64,000 nt of DNA from Pedobacter sp. PACM 27299 (GTDB taxonomy: Bacteria; Bacteroidota; Bacteroidia; Sphingobacteriales; Sphingobacteriaceae), in NCBI RefSeq assembly GCF_001412655.1, contig NZ_CP012996.1, positions 4,774,001-4,838,000 on the forward strand, given 5' to 3'. Below are positions 55,045 through 62,911 of the stretch, one piece after another. The notes beneath the pieces are model-generated. The model did not search any database. It was not told the DNA's origin and saw only the letters and a list, made by a program, of their open reading frames with translations. The position numbers were made by a program, and so were the translations under genes. How positions within the stretch are numbered: position 1 is the first letter of the stretch; the number at the start of each line of letters is the position of its first letter.

Positions 55045-56556
55045 ATGTTTATGGAAAATAACAACACGAACAAGCGTAAACTCACTACTGCATCTGGCAG
55101 ACCTTATGCTGAACATGAGAATACACAATCTGTAGGAAGCCGTGGCCCATTACTTCTTCAAGACTTTATTCTCCATGAAAAGATGGCCCACTTTAATAGG
55201 GAAAGGATTCCTGAACGCGTAGTTCACGCAAAAGGTACTGGTGCCTATGGTACATTTAAAGTAACAAACGATATCACCCAACATACAAAAGCTAAAATTT
55301 TTGGAGCTATTGGCAATGAATGCAAGGTATTTCTAAGATTTTCTACCGTTGGTGGTGAAAAAGGCAGTGCCGATTCTGAAAGAGACCCACGTGGCTTTGC
55401 CATTAAATTCTATACCGAAGATGGGAACTGGGACCTTGTTGGAAACAACACACCGGTATTCTTCGTTAAAGACCCTAAGAAATTCAGCGATTTCATTCAT
55501 ACTCAGAAGAGAGATCCAAGAACAAATTTGAAAAGCCCTACTATGATGTGGGATTTCTGGTCGTTAAATCCAGAAAGCTTACACCAGGTGATGATCTTAA
55601 TGTCTGATCGCGGCACTCCTTACTCGCTCCGCAATATGGACGGATTTGGAAGTCACACTTACTCCTTCATCAATAAAGACAACGAGCGCGTATGGGTGAA
55701 ATTCCACTTTAAAACACAGCAAGGCATTAAAAACTTTACGGGGCCGGAAGCTGATGCGATGCGTACGCAAGACATGGATCATTCTCAAAGAGATTTAGTA
55801 GATGCTATTGACCGTGGTGACTTCCCTAAATGGAACTTAAAAATCCAGATCATGACTGAAGCGGAAGCAAAAACTTTTAGATGGAATCCATTTGACCTGA
55901 CTAAAGTATGGCCGCATGGCGAATTCCCACTGATAGACGTAGGCGTGCTTGAATTGAATCAGATCCCTAGAAACTATTTCGCTCATGTAGAGCAAGCGGC
56001 TTTTGCACCTTCTAATACTGTAGACGGAATTGGTTATTCTCCAGATAGGATGCTTCAGGGCCGTATTTTGTCTTATGCAGATGCACATCGCTATCGCTTA
56101 GGCGTAAATTACGAGCAAATTCCTGTAAATGCTTGTCCGTTTATGGTGAACAATTACCATCGCGATGGGCAAATGAGGATTGATGACAATGGAAATGACG
56201 ATCCAAATTACTACCCGAATAGTTTTGGGGATGTCATACCTGACGAAAGCTATAAAGAGCCGGCATGGGAATTAGATTCTAACGTAGCCGATTGGTACGA
56301 TAGAAATGCAGGTCCTGGCGATAACGATCATTATACTCAGCCAGGTGATCTTTACCGCAAAGCAATGAGTCCTGAGGACCGTATAAATCTGGTGAATAAC
56401 ATTGTGGCTGCGATGAGCGGCATCACCGGCCCTAAGAAAGCACAAATTATCAATTTACAATTGTGCCATTTCTTTAGAGCTGATATTCAATTGGGAATGG
56501 CTGTGGCTAAAGGATTGGGGGTAGACGTGGATCAGGCTATGGCCAGTAAACACTAA
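55045..56556 (+). CDS. katA: Haem catalase (monofunctional, clade 3 type)
   Basis: Start at ATG 55045 (or 55051), since the promoter covers the upstream part of the frame; this gives 503 residues. The catalase motifs are present: the distal His in RIPERVVHAKGTGAYGTF, the Asn segment in LVGNNTPVFFVKDP, and the proximal haem Tyr in RMLQGRILSYADAHRYRLG. It decomposes hydrogen peroxide to water and oxygen. The length fits small-subunit clade 3 catalases. It has its own promoter and a bidirectional terminator, and stands convergent with the proline dehydrogenase. Confidence 0.97.
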   Translation: MFMENNNTNKRKLTTASGRPYAEHENTQSVGSRGPLLLQDFILHEKMAHFNRERIPERVVHAKGTGAYGTFKVTNDITQHTKAKIFGAIGNECKVFLRFSTVGGEKGSADSERDPRGFAIKFYTEDGNWDLVGNNTPVFFVKDPKKFSDFIHTQKRDPRTNLKSPTMMWDFWSLNPESLHQVMILMSDRGTPYSLRNMDGFGSHTYSFINKDNERVWVKFHFKTQQGIKNFTGPEADAMRTQDMDHSQRDLVDAIDRGDFPKWNLKIQIMTEAEAKTFRWNPFDLTKVWPHGEFPLIDVGVLELNQIPRNYFAHVEQAAFAPSNTVDGIGYSPDRMLQGRILSYADAHRYRLGVNYEQIPVNACPFMVNNYHRDGQMRIDDNGNDDPNYYPNSFGDVIPDESYKEPAWELDSNVADWYDRNAGPGDNDHYTQPGDLYRKAMSPEDRINLVNNIVAAMSGITGPKKAQIINLQLCHFFRADIQLGMAVAKGLGVDVDQAMASKH

Positions 56557-56581
56557 TCAAAAACTTGTAAAAGTTCTAAAT

Positions 56582-56618
56582 AAAAAATCCCCGTCTGATG
56601 TTCAGACGGGGATTTTTT
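56582..56618. terminator. Bidirectional terminator between katA and proline dehydrogenase
   Basis: A perfect 17-bp stem (56582-56598 with 56602-56618), 3-base loop, six A's on one side and six T's on the other. It serves both convergent genes. Confidence 0.95.
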
Positions 56619-56631
56619 ATTTAGTATCGAA

Positions 56632-57816
56632 TTATAATCTTCTGCGTTGTTTCTCTTTCATGATCAAACCCAACTCTCTGCTCGTTTGTCCAGCAATCGA
56701 AGTGTTTTCCTGTGCTCTTCTGAAAAGATAAGGCATAACCGCTTTAATTGGCCCATAAGGCACATATTTAGCGACATTATAACCAGCATCAGAAAGATTA
56801 AAGCTTAAATTATCGCTCATTCCCAATAATTGCGCGAAATACACATGAGGATGATTATGGTCTACTTTATGTTTATCTAATAGTTCCGCCAGCACTCTAC
56901 AGCTGTCTTCATTATGCGTACCACAAACAATAGCAATCTCTTCAATATGAGCCATGCAATAGTTTAACGATTCATCATAATCTCTATCAGAAGCTGCTTT
57001 GTTAGGTTGAATCGGAGACAAATAGCCCATTTCTTCGGCTCTTTTTCTTTCTTTCTCCATATAAGCACCTCTTACCATTTTCACACCCAAAATATAACCT
57101 GCTGCTTTTGCGATCAAATGATCTGCTTTCATATCAGCCAGTTTATCATGGCGGTACATTTGATAAGTATTGTAAACAATGATACGCTCTCTGTTAAACA
57201 AACGCATCATATCTATAGCTAACTCATCAATCGTATCTTGAATCCAGGTTTCCTCTGCATCCACCATGATCGGTACATTTTTATCATAAGCTACTCTGCA
57301 AATCTTCTCACATCTGGCTTTCACTTTAGCAAATTCTGCTTCTTCAGCTGCAGTAAGCGCTTGTTTTGCATCTAGTTTTTCTAACAATCCAAAACGGCCA
57401 ATCCCCGTTACTTTAAATACAGAAATCGGAAGACGTTGATCTCCTGCCGCTCTGTTTATCGTTCTGATGATCTCTTCACAGGTAAAATCAAATACTGATT
57501 CCTCCTCTTCTCCTTCTACAGAATAATCCAGAATGGTACCCACATTTCCGGCAGCCAATTGCTCAATCGTGTGTTCACACTCCGCAATTGTTTCTCCACC
57601 ACAAAAATGTTTAAAAATTGTAGCCTTAATGATTGATTTTATAGGCAAGCCTATGTTTAGAAAAAAATTGGTGATTGGAGGGCCAACTTTTGTTAAGAAA
57701 TTACTGCTGATTACCTTGAAAAGCCAATATCCAGCGTTTAGTTCTGAATTAGATTGGTTACGAAAAGCAACCTCGGTGTTGTCAAAGTTTAGTGTTTTTT
57801 TGGGGAAAATTTCCAT
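56632..57816 (-). CDS. Proline dehydrogenase
   Basis: The 394-residue enzyme oxidises proline to delta-1-pyrroline-5-carboxylate with FAD. The barrel strands and FAD/substrate motifs are GTILDYSVEGEEEE, VFKVTGIGRFGLLEKL, VPIMVDAEETWIQDTIDEL, NTYQMYRHDKL, LGVKMVRGAYMEKERKRAEE and the closing YVPYGPIKAVMPYLFRRAQEN. It is the stand-alone type (PRODH), not fused to P5C dehydrogenase as in PutA. No P5C dehydrogenase gene is near. It is convergent with catalase. Confidence 0.95.
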   Translation of the reverse strand: MEIFPKKTLNFDNTEVAFRNQSNSELNAGYWLFKVISSNFLTKVGPPITNFFLNIGLPIKSIIKATIFKHFCGGETIAECEHTIEQLAAGNVGTILDYSVEGEEEESVFDFTCEEIIRTINRAAGDQRLPISVFKVTGIGRFGLLEKLDAKQALTAAEEAEFAKVKARCEKICRVAYDKNVPIMVDAEETWIQDTIDELAIDMMRLFNRERIIVYNTYQMYRHDKLADMKADHLIAKAAGYILGVKMVRGAYMEKERKRAEEMGYLSPIQPNKAASDRDYDESLNYCMAHIEEIAIVCGTHNEDSCRVLAELLDKHKVDHNHPHVYFAQLLGMSDNLSFNLSDAGYNVAKYVPYGPIKAVMPYLFRRAQENTSIAGQTSRELGLIMKEKQRRRL

Positions 57817-57897
57817 TTAATTCGTATGGTTAGTCATATTGCATGCAAAAGTATAAATTCCAAGGCTATCCATGGTACAACACTTTATAAATAATTG

Positions 57898-57905
57898 TAA
57901 ATTTG
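57898..57905 (+). promoter_or_regulatory. -7 box for the S4 gene-aroB operon
   Basis: TAAATTTG, an exact TAnnTTTG match whose end lies 8 bases before the ATG at 57914. It supports that start over the ATG upstream at 57872, and suggests a very short leader. No good -33 TTTG is seen. Confidence 0.5.
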
Positions 57906-57913
57906 CAGGTATA

Positions 57914-58120
57914 ATGATAGAATTCAAATTAGAAGGTGAGTTTATTCCACTCATTCAGTTGCTAAAAGCAACTTCACTAGTACAAAGTGGTGGCGAAGCA
58001 CAAACAGTTGTAGAAGACGGTTTGGTAAGATATAATGGCAAAGTAGACTTCCGTAAGAGGTTGAAAGTACGCGTAGGCGATGTAATTAGCTTTATGGGTC
58101 AACAAATAACCGTAATTTAA
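57914..58120 (+). CDS. S4-domain RNA-binding protein (YbcJ-like)
   Basis: Starting at ATG 57914 (just after a -7 box) the protein has 68 residues and is essentially one S4 domain: FIPLIQLLKATSLVQSGGEAQTVVEDGLVRYNGKVDFRKRLKVRVGDVI. It lacks the signal or extra domains seen in larger S4 proteins and matches the YbcJ/YaaA-like small RNA-binding group. Its stop and the aroB start overlap by one base (TAATG), so the two are co-translated. A link between RNA binding and aroB is not established. Confidence 0.9.
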   Translation: MIEFKLEGEFIPLIQLLKATSLVQSGGEAQTVVEDGLVRYNGKVDFRKRLKVRVGDVISFMGQQITVI

Positions 58121-59184
58121 TGAACGTTATAGAAAGCTCAGGCCATAACATCCACTTTGAATCGGAACTTGCGCCATTAGCACAAATCATAGAAGAGGGT
58201 AACTACAGTAAGGTTTTTATCTTTGTAGACAGGAATACATCAGAATTTTGTTTGCCGCTGTTGCAGGGAATGCTGGACGATTATACTAATTTCGATCTAA
58301 TTGAAACCGACCCTGGAGAAGAGAACAAAAACATCGATTTTTGTATTGGTATCTGGAAAACCTTATTAGATTTTGAAGCAGATCGCAAATGTTTGATGAT
58401 TAACCTTGGTGGAGGTGTGATTACAGATATGGGTGGGTTCATTGCATCAACTTATAAAAGGGGCATTGATTTCATCAACATCCCTACTACCTTATTGGCA
58501 CAAGTAGACGCTTCTGTAGGCGGAAAAACAGGTATCGATATTGATAATGTAAAGAATATGGTAGGCACATTTGCTCTTCCACAAGCTGTATTTATCGAAA
58601 CATCCTTCCTAAAAACTCTGCCGGAAAGAGAATTGCTATCTGGATTTGCGGAAATGATCAAGCATGGTTTGATTGTGGATGCCGCTTATTACGAGCGTTT
58701 AAAAGTTGCAGACTATAAAAACATTGCTCCAATTGAAGTACACCGTTCGGTAGAGATCAAGAATGAAGTAGTGACTGAGGATCCTCAGGAGAAAGGTCGC
58801 CGTAAAATCTTAAACTTTGGTCATACGATCGGTCATGCCGTAGAAAGTTATGCCCTGATTAATGATAAAGCGCCGCTGACCCATGGGGAGGCTATCGCCA
58901 TAGGAATGGTTGCAGAAGCTTACTTATCCAGCACAAATAACACGCTGACTTCTGAAGAGCTGGAAGATATTACCAGGTACATCCTTAGCATTTACCCTGC
59001 ATATCACATCAAAAAGGAAAGCTTTACTGACCTTTTAGGTTTCATGCAGAGCGATAAAAAGAACGAACATGGACAAATTATGTTTTCTTTACTCAGCAAA
59101 ATTGGTGTTTGCGACTATAATTGTATCGTTACAGAAAAGGATATTTTAGAGGCTTTAGCTTACTATAACAATCAGGCTAAATAG
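58120..59184 (+). CDS. aroB: 3-Dehydroquinate synthase
   Basis: The 354-residue enzyme converts DAHP to 3-dehydroquinate, the second step of the shikimate pathway, with NAD and a divalent metal. Seen in the sequence are the NAD-binding LGGGVITDMGGFIASTYKRGIDF, TLLAQVDASVGGKTGID, the metal ligands in GFAEMIKHGL, KILNFGHTIGHAVE and LTHGEAIAIGM. All belong to AroB. It is translationally coupled to the small S4 protein gene and has no other aro gene adjacent downstream for 400 bases. Confidence 0.97.
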   Translation: MNVIESSGHNIHFESELAPLAQIIEEGNYSKVFIFVDRNTSEFCLPLLQGMLDDYTNFDLIETDPGEENKNIDFCIGIWKTLLDFEADRKCLMINLGGGVITDMGGFIASTYKRGIDFINIPTTLLAQVDASVGGKTGIDIDNVKNMVGTFALPQAVFIETSFLKTLPERELLSGFAEMIKHGLIVDAAYYERLKVADYKNIAPIEVHRSVEIKNEVVTEDPQEKGRRKILNFGHTIGHAVESYALINDKAPLTHGEAIAIGMVAEAYLSSTNNTLTSEELEDITRYILSIYPAYHIKKESFTDLLGFMQSDKKNEHGQIMFSLLSKIGVCDYNCIVTEKDILEALAYYNNQAK

Positions 59185-59314
59185 TGCGTTAAATAGATTT
59201 TTACTGCATTATTTTATAAAATAATTGTCGGCCTGTCTTTCAGAAAACACCTAATGTTTTGTGATACAATGAATAACAACCGACACACCATAAATAATTT
59301 TTTTAAAGAAAGTA

Positions 59315-59344
59315 TTGACAAATTAAATTTTGTTAGTACATTTG
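59315..59344 (+). promoter_or_regulatory. Promoter of the pheA-aro operon leader
   Basis: TTG (59315-59317), a 19-base spacer and TACATTTG (59337-59344, exact TAnnTTTG). Transcription should start near 59350, giving a short leader before the leader-peptide ATG at 59373. Confidence 0.8.
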
Positions 59345-59372
59345 GAAAAACGAAAACGAAAAAACAATCGAG

Positions 59373-59435
59373 ATGAAAAATGTTACTACATATTGGTTTG
59401 GTTACTTTTACTACTTTAGTAAGAGCCGGGACTGA
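59373..59435 (+). CDS. Aromatic-rich attenuator leader peptide
   Basis: A 20-codon open frame, MKNVTTYWFGYFYYFSKSRD, from ATG 59373 to TGA 59433-59435. Eight of the 20 codons are aromatic (four Tyr, three Phe, one Trp), concentrated in the nine residues YWFGYFYYF (codons 7-15). It starts about 23 bases after the predicted transcription start and its last codons form the second pairing segment of the attenuator. The composition and position match leader peptides of the trp, phe and his attenuators, where ribosome stalling at scarce charged tRNA sets transcription. Too short for ordinary gene calling. Confidence 0.92.
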   Translation: MKNVTTYWFGYFYYFSKSRD

Positions 59436-59504
59436 TATGCAACATAAATCATAAGATAAGAGTGTATATGAAAAGTCCCGGCCTAAAGCCGGGACTTTTT
59501 TTTT
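59425..59504 (+). promoter_or_regulatory. Transcription attenuator of the pheA-aro operon (antiterminator/terminator)
   Basis: Three segments compete. Segment 2 (59425-59433, GCCGGGACT) overlaps the end and stop of the leader peptide. Segment 3 (59474-59482, AGTCCCGGC) is its complement. Segment 4 (59488-59496, GCCGGGACT) is identical to segment 2. Pairing 3:4 gives a 9-bp stem extended by A/T pairs (59471-59482 with 59488-59499) that runs into T's to 59504, an intrinsic terminator. Pairing 2:3 is the antiterminator. A ribosome stalled at the aromatic codons leaves segment 2 free, so transcription continues; one that reaches the stop covers it, and the terminator forms. Confidence 0.92.
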
Positions 59505-59588
59505 AAAAAAAATTTTGGACCCCGCAGAAGAACAGCAATACCATCCTTCCGCAAGCGATAAGAACCACAGAAAATTCAATTAGGCAAA

Positions 59589-60425
59589 ATGAAACAGAAA
59601 AAAACAAGAGTAGCAATTCAAGGTATTAAAGCGTCATTTCATGAAGAAGCCGCTTTCAAGTTCTTCGGAAAAGACATTGAAACCATAGAATGTAATTCTT
59701 TTAAGCAGACTTGCGAAAGCCTGGAAAACAAGCAGTCTGATTTTGTAATCATGGCTATTGAAAACTCTATTGCGGGTAGCCTTTTACCAAACTACACGCT
59801 AATCCGTGAGTACAATTTCGCCATCGTTGGTGAGGTTTACCTGCCGATTCAATTGCACCTGATGGCTTTGCCAGGGGTTAAATTTGAAGACATTAAATTT
59901 GCGACTTCCCACCCTATTGCGATTCGTCAATGTGTAGATTTCTTCGATGATTTCCCACACATCCAGGTGATTGAAAGCAATGATACTGCAGCTTGTGCAA
60001 AACGCATTAAAGAAGAACAACTAACTGATACCGTGGCTATCGCAAATACATTAGCTGCAGAATTATACGGACTAAATATCATTGAAAGAAGAATTGAGTC
60101 CAACAAAAAGAATTATACCCGTTTCCTAGTGTTAAAAAAAGACAAAACAGACGATCTGCCAGAAATCAACAAAGCATCTATCTGCTTCCAGGTAGGTAAC
60201 CATGTTGGTGCCTTATCTAAAGTGCTCAACATCTTTGCGGAACAGGAAGTGAACTTGACAAAAATCCAAAGTATGCCGGTTCTTGGAAAAAGAAATGAAT
60301 ACTACTTCTATGTAGATATGGAATGGAACAGCAATGAGCAATATGACAAAGCCATCCGCCAAACTTTAAAATATACGGTCAACTTCAATATCATGGGAGA
60401 ATACCTAAGAAACGACAAAGTATAA
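59589..60425 (+). CDS. pheA: Prephenate dehydratase
   Basis: The 278-residue enzyme converts prephenate to phenylpyruvate, the committed step to phenylalanine. The PDT motifs are VAIQGIKASFHEEAAFKFF, FVIMAIENSIAGSLLPNY, LYGLNIIERRIESNKKNYTRFLVL (with the catalytic Thr in TRF). An ACT domain follows (about 195-275: ICFQVGNHVGALSKVLNIFAEQEVNLTKIQSMP), which normally binds phenylalanine. It is the first gene after the aromatic attenuator and shares the operon with the DAHP synthase. No tyrA or aminotransferase is present in the window. Confidence 0.96.
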   Translation: MKQKKTRVAIQGIKASFHEEAAFKFFGKDIETIECNSFKQTCESLENKQSDFVIMAIENSIAGSLLPNYTLIREYNFAIVGEVYLPIQLHLMALPGVKFEDIKFATSHPIAIRQCVDFFDDFPHIQVIESNDTAACAKRIKEEQLTDTVAIANTLAAELYGLNIIERRIESNKKNYTRFLVLKKDKTDDLPEINKASICFQVGNHVGALSKVLNIFAEQEVNLTKIQSMPVLGKRNEYYFYVDMEWNSNEQYDKAIRQTLKYTVNFNIMGEYLRNDKV

Positions 60426-60491
60426 TACAAGAAAAACCCCGATACAAATAGAAAACCCTTCATAAAACATACAATAAAAACCCCCAAAAAA

Positions 60492-61631
60492 ATGAAATTA
60501 CAATTGAACATCCAACCAATCAGTACTTGGTTGAACACCAACAACGAACCACTAATCATTTCAGGACCATGCAGTGCAGAAACTGAAGAACAATTGTTAA
60601 CTACCGCACATTTACTAGCTGCAACAGGTAAAGTATCTGTACTTAGAGCTGGTATCTGGAAGCCTCGTACCCGTCCAGGAGAATTCGAAGGTATCGGAAG
60701 CATTGGATTAGAGTGGTTGAAAAGAGCAAAAGCAGAAACAGGCTTACCTACTGCTGTAGAAGTTGCCAACGCAAAACATGTGGAAGAAGCTTTAGCAGCT
60801 GGTGTAGACATCCTTTGGATTGGCGCACGTTCAACTGTAAATCCATTTTGTGTACAGGAAATTGCTGACGCTTTAAGAGGTGTTGACGTTCCAGTATTGG
60901 TTAAAAACCCAGTTAATCCTGATCTTCAATTGTGGATTGGTGCATTAGAGCGTATCAATGGTGCTGGTATCACTAAATTAGGTGCGATTCACCGTGGTTT
61001 CTCTTCATTCGAGAAAAGCTCATTCCGTAACGAACCAATGTGGGAACTTGCGATTCAATTGAAAACATTATGTCCTGATCTTCCGATCATCAACGACCCA
61101 AGTCATATCTGCGGTAACCGCGAATTAATCCCTTACATCTCACAAAAAGCATTGGATTTAGACATGCAAGGTCTAATGATTGAGTCACATGTTGACCCAT
61201 CAGTAGCTTGGACAGATGCTAAACAACAAGTGACTCCTGCAGCTTTAAGCGAGCTTGTAGAGCGTTTAACTGTTCGTGAACCAGAATCTCAAAACGAAGC
61301 ATTTGTAGATCAATTGGCTGATTTACGTAAGCAGATCGACAAAATTGACGATCAGTTGTTACAGAAATTAGGTGAGCGTATGGCGATCGTTGGTAAAATT
61401 GGTGAGTTCAAACGTGACAACCAGGTAACGATCCTACAAGTTAACCGTTGGGATTCGATCATGAATAAAGGTAAGGCATTTGCAAAGGCTTTGAAATTAG
61501 ACCTGAGCTTTACCGAGAAATTCTTAGAATTGGTTCACGGTGAGTCTATCCGTAAACAAACAGAAATTATGAATGCTGGCAAAGCAGAAAAAGGTCTTGC
61601 AGCAGAAACACATACAGAAGTTAAATCTTAA
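60492..61631 (+). CDS. Bifunctional DAHP synthase/chorismate mutase
   Basis: The 379-residue protein is a fusion. Residues about 20-265 are a type I-beta DAHP synthase: PLIISGPCSAET, LRAGIWKPRTRPGEFEG, VEVANAKHVEEALAAGVDILWIGARSTVNPF, LVKNPVNPD, LGAIHRGFSS, PIINDPSHICG and GLMIESHVDP. Residues about 275-365 are an AroQ-type chorismate mutase: LADLRKQIDKIDDQLLQKLGERMAIVGKIGEFKRD. The first step and the branch step of aromatic synthesis are thus linked, the arrangement common in Bacteroidota. It follows pheA (66 bases) and is under the same attenuator. Confidence 0.95.
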   Translation: MKLQLNIQPISTWLNTNNEPLIISGPCSAETEEQLLTTAHLLAATGKVSVLRAGIWKPRTRPGEFEGIGSIGLEWLKRAKAETGLPTAVEVANAKHVEEALAAGVDILWIGARSTVNPFCVQEIADALRGVDVPVLVKNPVNPDLQLWIGALERINGAGITKLGAIHRGFSSFEKSSFRNEPMWELAIQLKTLCPDLPIINDPSHICGNRELIPYISQKALDLDMQGLMIESHVDPSVAWTDAKQQVTPAALSELVERLTVREPESQNEAFVDQLADLRKQIDKIDDQLLQKLGERMAIVGKIGEFKRDNQVTILQVNRWDSIMNKGKAFAKALKLDLSFTEKFLELVHGESIRKQTEIMNAGKAEKGLAAETHTEVKS

Positions 61632-61633
61632 GA

Positions 61634-62887
61634 ATGAGTAAGCATGCACTTGTTTCTTTTACCGGAAACACAGAAATCCATACAGAGATCACCCTTACGG
61701 GTTCAAAAAGCGAGTGCAACAGGGCATTAATCATTAGTGCTTCAAGTAAAGGAGCGGTAAAAGTAGAGAATATGTCTATCGCTGCCGATTCCGTAACACT
61801 TGAACGCATCTTAAATCAGATTTCAACCGCAGCTCCACATCAACAAACCGTTGATGTGGGACCAGCGGGTACTGCCATGCGCTTTTTAACGGCTTACCTC
61901 CCTACTCTTCCAGGTCAGTTTTTACTGACTGGTACCGAAAGAATGAAACAACGTCCGATCGGTATTTTAGCAGAAGCTTTGAAAGCAGTAGGCGCGGATA
62001 TCAGCTATGCTGAGCAAGAAGGCTTCCCACCGTTGAACATCCAGGGTCCATTAAAACAAACTCAGGCAACTGTGAAAATTAAGGGAGACATCAGCAGTCA
62101 GTATATTTCTGCCTTGCTAATGATTGCCCCGACTTTGGAACAGGGTCTTACTTTACAGATTGAGGGCGAATTAACCTCCCTTCCTTATGTCAACATGACG
62201 CTGAATATGCTGGAAGAAGCTGGTATCAGTCATTCCTGGGATGGTCAAAATATCAGCATCAAACCACAGCCTTTTAAAGCGGCAACGCTAGTAGTAGAGC
62301 CAGATTGGAGCGCTGCTTCTTACTGGTACAGCATTGCTTGTCTGTCTGAAAAGGCAGAAATCTCGCTTCCTTATTTAAAGGAAAAAAGCTTGCAGGGCGA
62401 TAGCCGAATCCGATCTATCATGACTGCTTTTGGTGTAAAAACAGCAACTACAGCTCAAGGAATTACGCTTAGCTCTACTGATAAAAATTTCGGTGAAGAA
62501 GTTTTAGACCTTAAAGATTGTCCGGATTTAGCACAAACGATTATCGTATGTGCGGCTGCATTGAAGCAAAACCTTGCTTTCACTGGACTGGAGACCTTAA
62601 AAATTAAGGAAACAGACCGCGTTAAGGCGTTACAAACTGAACTTGCAAAAATTGGCGTAACTTTAAATGAAGACAACCTGGTTTATACTTTAAACTGCGA
62701 AAACCTTCATTTCCCTGAGCGTGTTACTTTCAGCACTTATGAAGATCACCGCATGGCGATGGCTTTTGCTCCGCTTAGTTTACTGATCAAAGAAGTGGTA
62801 TTGAAAGAAATGGATGTGGTAGAGAAATCATATCCAGACTTTTGGAAAGACCTGGAAAAAGCAGGATTTACAGTTACAGTGATTTAA
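61634..62887 (+). CDS. aroA: 3-Phosphoshikimate 1-carboxyvinyltransferase (EPSP synthase)
   Basis: The 417-residue enzyme adds enolpyruvyl to shikimate-3-phosphate, the sixth shikimate step. It shows the two-domain pattern: LTGSKSECNRALIISA, GPAGTAMRFLTAYL, the phosphate-binding GTERMKQRPIGILAEAL, QYISALLMIAPTL, and near the C-terminus IKETDRVKALQTEL and YEDHRMAMAFAPL with the substrate-binding Arg and His. It starts two bases after the DAHP synthase stop and is followed by aroC, so it belongs to the attenuated operon. Confidence 0.96.
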   Translation: MSKHALVSFTGNTEIHTEITLTGSKSECNRALIISASSKGAVKVENMSIAADSVTLERILNQISTAAPHQQTVDVGPAGTAMRFLTAYLPTLPGQFLLTGTERMKQRPIGILAEALKAVGADISYAEQEGFPPLNIQGPLKQTQATVKIKGDISSQYISALLMIAPTLEQGLTLQIEGELTSLPYVNMTLNMLEEAGISHSWDGQNISIKPQPFKAATLVVEPDWSAASYWYSIACLSEKAEISLPYLKEKSLQGDSRIRSIMTAFGVKTATTAQGITLSSTDKNFGEEVLDLKDCPDLAQTIIVCAAALKQNLAFTGLETLKIKETDRVKALQTELAKIGVTLNEDNLVYTLNCENLHFPERVTFSTYEDHRMAMAFAPLSLLIKEVVLKEMDVVEKSYPDFWKDLEKAGFTVTVI

Positions 62888-62911
62888 ATTAACCTATAAA
62901 CTAACGAAAAA

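Noticed and set aside
59208..59225. An 18-bp A/T-only palindrome after aroB as a terminator
   Set aside because: It has no G-C pairs in the stem and no U-tract, so its stability is too low to call; chance is likely in such AT-rich DNA.
59214..59579. A 121-codon frame on the minus strand across the attenuator region
   Set aside because: It runs antisense through the promoter, leader peptide and terminator hairpin, has no recognisable domain, and is explained by the AT-rich regulatory sequence.
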